Below are positions 60,498 through 64,000 of a stretch of 64,000 nucleotides of DNA, piece by piece; the stretch's first letter is position 1; each line of letters begins with the position of its first letter. The position numbers and the translations under genes are program-made. Below the pieces are notes generated by a model. That model saw nothing but the letters and a program-made list of their open reading frames with translations, made no database searches and had not been told where the DNA came from. Location of the stretch: assembly GCA_028871475.1 (NCBI GenBank), contig JAGWMZ010000008.1:108610-172609 (forward strand). The letters run 5' to 3'. The stretch is from Sphingomonadales bacterium (GTDB lineage: Bacteria > Pseudomonadota > Alphaproteobacteria > Sphingomonadales > Sphingomonadaceae).

Positions 60498-63056
60498 TCA
60501 CTTTCCTTCCTTGACTGTGGGCTGCTGCCCGGGCGCCAGCTTGTCCATTCGCACGATCCCCTCCGCGTTGGCGGGGATCTCGATGTCGTAGCGCGTGGCC
60601 TTGGCATCGCTCATCTCGACATGCCAGTGGCCCGGCGCCAGACCGCTCAGGCCAAAGCGGCCCTGACGGTTGGTAAAGACAGTGAGCGGCGGCTTTTCAG
60701 GATGCGCCAGCTCAACCGCCGTGCCCGCCGCCAGCGAGACCGGCTCACCATCGGCATCCACCATCGTGCCCATCAAGGTCACGGCATAATCCGAACCGAC
60801 GATCAGGCGATAGCCACTGCGATAGGATGGGCTGAGGCGGAAAGTGCCCTGCCCGATGTCAGTGCCAGCGGGCGCATTGGGCACGTCCACCGCCACGGTC
60901 CGCTCGGCATAGGAGGCCAGATTGGGCATGATCGCGGTGCCCAGCGCGCCGGTATCAGCGGTATGGCCAAACGGGCTGGGTTCGACCACCACATCGGCGC
61001 CATGCAGCCTGGCATTGGGCTTCACGATGGCAAAGCTGTCGTAGATCGGCCGACCGATGGCCACCGCATCGCCCGCAAAGGCGATGGAGGTGCCGAGGCG
61101 GAAATTGGTGCGCTGGTCGATGCTGGTGCCAAAATCATTGGTAAAGTCGCCATAATGGCTGACGCCCAGTTCGGCCCGGTTGGTGAAATAATTGAAGTTG
61201 AAGCTGCTCTGCGCGCCCTGATCCGAACGCGAAACGTCAGCACTGACGTTATAGCTGTTCACGCCCGTGCCATGCAGTGTCTGATAGGAGACGCGGGCCT
61301 GATTGTCGCGCGAGTCAAACTCGGTGCGCAGGCTGGAATAGCGGCCAAGGCGCATGGTGAGCGAGAGAAAGCCGCTGTAAACCTTGCCGCGCACATCGTC
61401 CTGATAACGCGCCTCGGCGGACAGTGTCGCCTGGTTGGTGATGCGCCAGCCAGCTGTCAGGCGGTAATTATGCACATCGGGCACCGCGCCGCGCCCGGCC
61501 GAATAACGCGCATCCACCCCGCCGTAAAAGCGTGAGTTGAAGGAATGGGTATAACCGATGCCTGCCTCGGCCTCATAGGGATTGGTGGCGAGGAAGAAGC
61601 TGACGGGCGTGAAACGCTCGGTGCGTCGCTCGACAAAGACATCGAGCGTATCGGCCGCCGCGCCCGATCCGGTCTGGATCAGGCGCTGGAAGGTGGCGCG
61701 AAAGGCGCTGCCCTCGCCATAGCCATTGGCGCGGCTGAAGGCGGCGCTGAGGCCGAAGGTGCCGATCGACGTGCCCCAGAGCATCTCGGCCCCGCCCATC
61801 TGGATCGCCTTGTCCGACTGGAAATTCACCCCCAGCGTCAGGTAATCGGTCACACCGCGCCGGTAATAGCCCGAAAACATCCATTCATTGCTATATTGCG
61901 GCCCGTTGGGCCCAAGCGGACTGCTGGCCCCCATATAGACGCCAAATTCGCTTAAGCCTTTGGCCAGTTGGGTCTGGTCGATGAAGACGTTGAAATTATA
62001 GGACACCGACCGCCCGGCATCGTCGAGAATGTTGAGGCGGATGTCATTGGCGCCCTGCGTAAAGGGAAAATCACGCAGATTATAAGTGCCCGGCGCCAGC
62101 TGCAGGCGCCGCATCTGCTGCCCGTTGACATAGACCTCGACCGAGGAGTTGCGCTCCAGCGTGAAGGTCTGGTCGCCGCGCGGGCGCACGATCTGCTGCG
62201 GGTTGAGCACGCTGTAGGAACGGAAGATCGAGATGCCCGCCATGTCGGGCGTGCTCTGAAACCCGCGCGAGGTGGTTTTCAGATCACCCATGGTGATACG
62301 GATCATGTTCGACAGATCGTCATAGACGAGGCGGCTGCCCTGCCGCTGGAACTTCGAGCCCAACGCGTCGGGGGTCCAGATCGCGTCGCTTTCCAGCACG
62401 AAGGGGGCAAAACGGATCGCGCCATCGAGCAGGAAATTCGGGTTCTGGATGCCGGTGGCCGCGCCCTGCTCAACCACATCGAAGGATGAGCGCAGGTTCA
62501 GATAGGCGCTATGCGCCTCGGGCGGGGCGATGGTGCCAATGGTGCGCTGGTCGAGCGGAGCCACCGTCAGACTGCGCGTCGCCCGCTTTTCCGCCGGGAT
62601 ATCGAGCCGCACTTCCAGCGTCTGCGGATCATAGCGGACCCGCACGCCAGCCGGCAGGAGGTCGCCCGGCTCCAGCACCGGCTTTGTGCCCACCGAATTG
62701 CGCAGCGCCTCCAGCGCCGAGGGGTTGAGCACCAGACCCAGCAACTGGAACATGCGATCGGCCGGAAAGGTCAGCGTATCCCTGGCCGTAATCGTCAGCG
62801 GCAGATCGCCAAGATAGGTTGCATCATCCTTGAGCGGAACCGTCAACGCGATGTCACGCCCGGTCGGGTTGAGCCGCCCGATGGCCGGGTTCGGCAGGTT
62901 CTGCGCGGTGACCGGCGCAACCGCGCGCGCGCTGACAGGGGCATTGGCGCCCGGGTTTCCCTCCGGCGCCTGCCCCTCTTGCGTCTGCCCCTGTCCGCGC
63001 CCCACCGCGGTCAGGCCGGTGCCAAGCACCAGTGCGATCAAACCCGCCCCCGACAT
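60498..63056 (-). CDS. Fimbrial outer-membrane usher protein
   Basis: An 852-residue usher of the alternative (sigma/Csu-like) chaperone-usher type, which forms the outer-membrane pore for pilus assembly. An N-terminal signal, a periplasmic N domain (YLGDLPLTITARDTLTFPAD), a beta-barrel with plug (LERNSSVEVYVNGQQMRRLQ, TYNLRDFPFTQGANDIRL), and C-terminal domains with GQGTFRLSPSYRSGYRLIVG and a carboxypeptidase-like strand (NRQGRFGLSGLAPGHWHVEM). It is complete. It begins 6 bp after the chaperone gene. Confidence 0.93.
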   Translation of the reverse strand: MSGAGLIALVLGTGLTAVGRGQGQTQEGQAPEGNPGANAPVSARAVAPVTAQNLPNPAIGRLNPTGRDIALTVPLKDDATYLGDLPLTITARDTLTFPADRMFQLLGLVLNPSALEALRNSVGTKPVLEPGDLLPAGVRVRYDPQTLEVRLDIPAEKRATRSLTVAPLDQRTIGTIAPPEAHSAYLNLRSSFDVVEQGAATGIQNPNFLLDGAIRFAPFVLESDAIWTPDALGSKFQRQGSRLVYDDLSNMIRITMGDLKTTSRGFQSTPDMAGISIFRSYSVLNPQQIVRPRGDQTFTLERNSSVEVYVNGQQMRRLQLAPGTYNLRDFPFTQGANDIRLNILDDAGRSVSYNFNVFIDQTQLAKGLSEFGVYMGASSPLGPNGPQYSNEWMFSGYYRRGVTDYLTLGVNFQSDKAIQMGGAEMLWGTSIGTFGLSAAFSRANGYGEGSAFRATFQRLIQTGSGAAADTLDVFVERRTERFTPVSFFLATNPYEAEAGIGYTHSFNSRFYGGVDARYSAGRGAVPDVHNYRLTAGWRITNQATLSAEARYQDDVRGKVYSGFLSLTMRLGRYSSLRTEFDSRDNQARVSYQTLHGTGVNSYNVSADVSRSDQGAQSSFNFNYFTNRAELGVSHYGDFTNDFGTSIDQRTNFRLGTSIAFAGDAVAIGRPIYDSFAIVKPNARLHGADVVVEPSPFGHTADTGALGTAIMPNLASYAERTVAVDVPNAPAGTDIGQGTFRLSPSYRSGYRLIVGSDYAVTLMGTMVDADGEPVSLAAGTAVELAHPEKPPLTVFTNRQGRFGLSGLAPGHWHVEMSDAKATRYDIEIPANAEGIVRMDKLAPGQQPTVKEGK

Positions 63057-63062
63057 GGCTTA

Positions 63063-63818
63063 TCATCCCCCTTGATTAAAAGTGGCCTCCACGCTGCCCC
63101 CCTCTGCCGGCAGCTCCACCGGAACGGCGATGCTGCGCGTCTGATTGGCCCCCACCAGACCAAACCCCATGGTCTGCTGGATCTCCGGCCCACTAAGCGT
63201 GCGACGGAAGATCTCCTTGCCCGCCGCGTCCTTTTCGACGATGCGCAGCCGCCCGTCCGACAGATAGCCATGGGCCACCGAACTGTTGGTCACGGTCAGC
63301 ATCGGCACAGGCTTGCCGGCCTTGTCATGGCCGATGGTGGCCTTGGTGACCTTGATCTCGGGCTTGGCCCCGTTGGGTGCCACGCTCACCAGCACCTGGA
63401 AATTGTAGAGGATCTGGATCGCCGACTGCCCCTGCGGCAGCTTCACGGGAAGCTGCGCCACGGTGATGTAATAATGGCGGCTGGTCTTGAGATCTGGATC
63501 GCCCACATATTGCACGCGAAAGGTCTGCGTCTGCCCCGGCTGGATCAGCGCCTGGGGCGGAAAGACCAGCAGGTCGCCCGGGTCCTTGCCCGTCGCCTTC
63601 ACCCCGTCGGGCCCCAGTTCCAGCTGCTGCACGGTCAGTTCCACCGGCAAGGGGGTGGCGAAGGAATTCTCCACCGTCACGATCTGGCTCATGCCGCGAC
63701 CATTGGTCTGCAGATTGATGACCACCGGCTGCACCGTCATGGCCTGGGCAACGCCGGACAACGGCAATACGAAACCCGCCAGCGCCAGAACAGCGCCCCG
63801 TATATGCTTGGTCCTCAC
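63063..63818 (-). CDS. Periplasmic fimbrial chaperone
   Basis: A 251-residue Ig-fold chaperone of the PapD/CsuC type. Signal peptide ending VAQA, then MTVQPVVINLQTNGRGMSQI, VFPPQALIQPGQTQTFRVQY (the conserved region of domain 1 with the G1 strand FQVLVSVAP following), and a second domain ending VEATFNQGG. GTG 63818 is chosen because GAGGAG lies 9-10 nt before it; GTG 63827 overlaps that site. It is first in the chaperone-usher-tip operon. Confidence 0.92.
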   Translation of the reverse strand: MRTKHIRGAVLALAGFVLPLSGVAQAMTVQPVVINLQTNGRGMSQIVTVENSFATPLPVELTVQQLELGPDGVKATGKDPGDLLVFPPQALIQPGQTQTFRVQYVGDPDLKTSRHYYITVAQLPVKLPQGQSAIQILYNFQVLVSVAPNGAKPEIKVTKATIGHDKAGKPVPMLTVTNSSVAHGYLSDGRLRIVEKDAAGKEIFRRTLSGPEIQQTMGFGLVGANQTRSIAVPVELPAEGGSVEATFNQGG

Positions 63819-63867
63819 GATCCCCACTCCTCAATTCCCCGAAACAAAAGCCGCGGGGACGTACTAA

Positions 63868-64000
63868 GGCCTGTGGACATTTAGGGGATTCCCTTTTTCG
63901 GCAGGATCGGATTCAAGACTGGCGAAGGGAGCGCCAGATTGGATCGACACGGATTGAGCGACGAGCAGTGGGAGCGGATTAGCCCGTTACTTCCCGGTAA
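63868..64000 (+). mobile_element. IS5-family insertion sequence, left end (cut by the window)
   Basis: Begins near GGCCTGTGGACATTTAGGGG after CTAA, which looks like a terminal inverted repeat with a short TA-containing target. The transposase frame starts 70 bp inside. Only 133 bp are visible; the right end lies outside. It abuts the pilus chaperone gene with about 50 bp between, so it sits where the operon promoter should be. Confidence 0.75.
63939..64000 (+). CDS. IS5-family transposase, N-terminal fragment
   Basis: TTG at 63939, with AAGGGAG 7-8 nt upstream, opens a frame reading LDRHGLSDEQWERISPLLPG (TTG gives initial Met). HGLSDEQWERI-x-PLLP is the N-terminal signature of IS5/IS427-type transposases (DUF4096). 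The rest is beyond the window, so whether it is intact is unknown. Confidence 0.85.
   Translation, partial: MDRHGLSDEQWERISPLLPG

Overview
The window looks like chromosomal DNA of a high-GC alphaproteobacterium of the order Sphingomonadales, most likely Novosphingobium or a close relative. This is inferred from gene content and order: lolC/E-lolD beside dnaE, the block UDG-like/slt/moaB, purF followed by an SDR, a ClpXP adaptor of the alphaproteobacterial SspB type beside the his genes, and a GTTC-N7-GTTC LexA site. Most of the window is housekeeping sequence. The left edge cuts an N-formylglutamate amidohydrolase and the right edge cuts an IS5-family insertion sequence.

Layout. 1-7.9 kb: partial N-formylglutamate amidohydrolase, ispE, UDG-like protein, lytic transglycosylase, moaB, an overlapping lacI-type/arylamine N-acetyltransferase pair, and an apparently SOS-controlled radical SAM protein. 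7.9-15 kb (minus strand): dnaE, glutathione peroxidase, a small protein, a GNAT, lolD and lolC/E. 15-19.5 kb: MASE1-PAS-GGDEF diguanylate cyclase, purF, SDR. 19.7-24.5 kb: photolyase, a 90-residue beta-helix protein, korB/korA. 24.8-31.8 kb: rppH, TPR protein, RsmB-like methyltransferase, guaB, lipoprotein, hemF, pdeM, infC. 31.9-37.9 kb: small membrane protein, DnaJ-domain protein, pal-tolB-tolA-tolR-tolQ-ybgC. 38-42.2 kb: HIT protein and hisE-hisF-hisA-hisH-yciI-hisB. 42.5-51 kb: sspB, gmk, VUT transporter, argB, yggT, folD, marC, Lon-N protein, thioredoxin-TPR protein. 51.2-51.4 kb: two identical tRNA-Gly(GCC) genes. 51.7-58.8 kb: FIST-MCP receptor, DUF389 protein, flavin reductase, PAS-GGDEF, GT22-like membrane protein. 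59-64 kb: chaperone-usher pilus genes and the IS end.

The most unusual signal is a family of intergenic repeats of about 200-260 bp. Each full copy has a hairpin at both ends with pyrimidine-rich, T-rich tails pointing outward, and a CGTCTTCCGACG-like box inside one end. Copies lie between tolQ and tolR, between hisA and hisF, between hisH and hisA, and after gmk, with a truncated copy after pal and solo hairpins after guaB and moaB. They split units that would otherwise be tight operons. I do not recognise them as a named family. Other signals worth checking are a 22-bp perfect inverted repeat in the infC leader together with a probable ATA start codon for infC, the LexA box on the radical SAM gene, and an IS element abutting the pilus operon.

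Working together: the tol-pal block serves envelope integrity, the his block builds most of the middle of histidine synthesis, purF and guaB are purine enzymes, lolCD sorts lipoproteins, and the two diguanylate cyclases, FIST receptor and pilus genes suggest control of surface attachment. The last link is inference.
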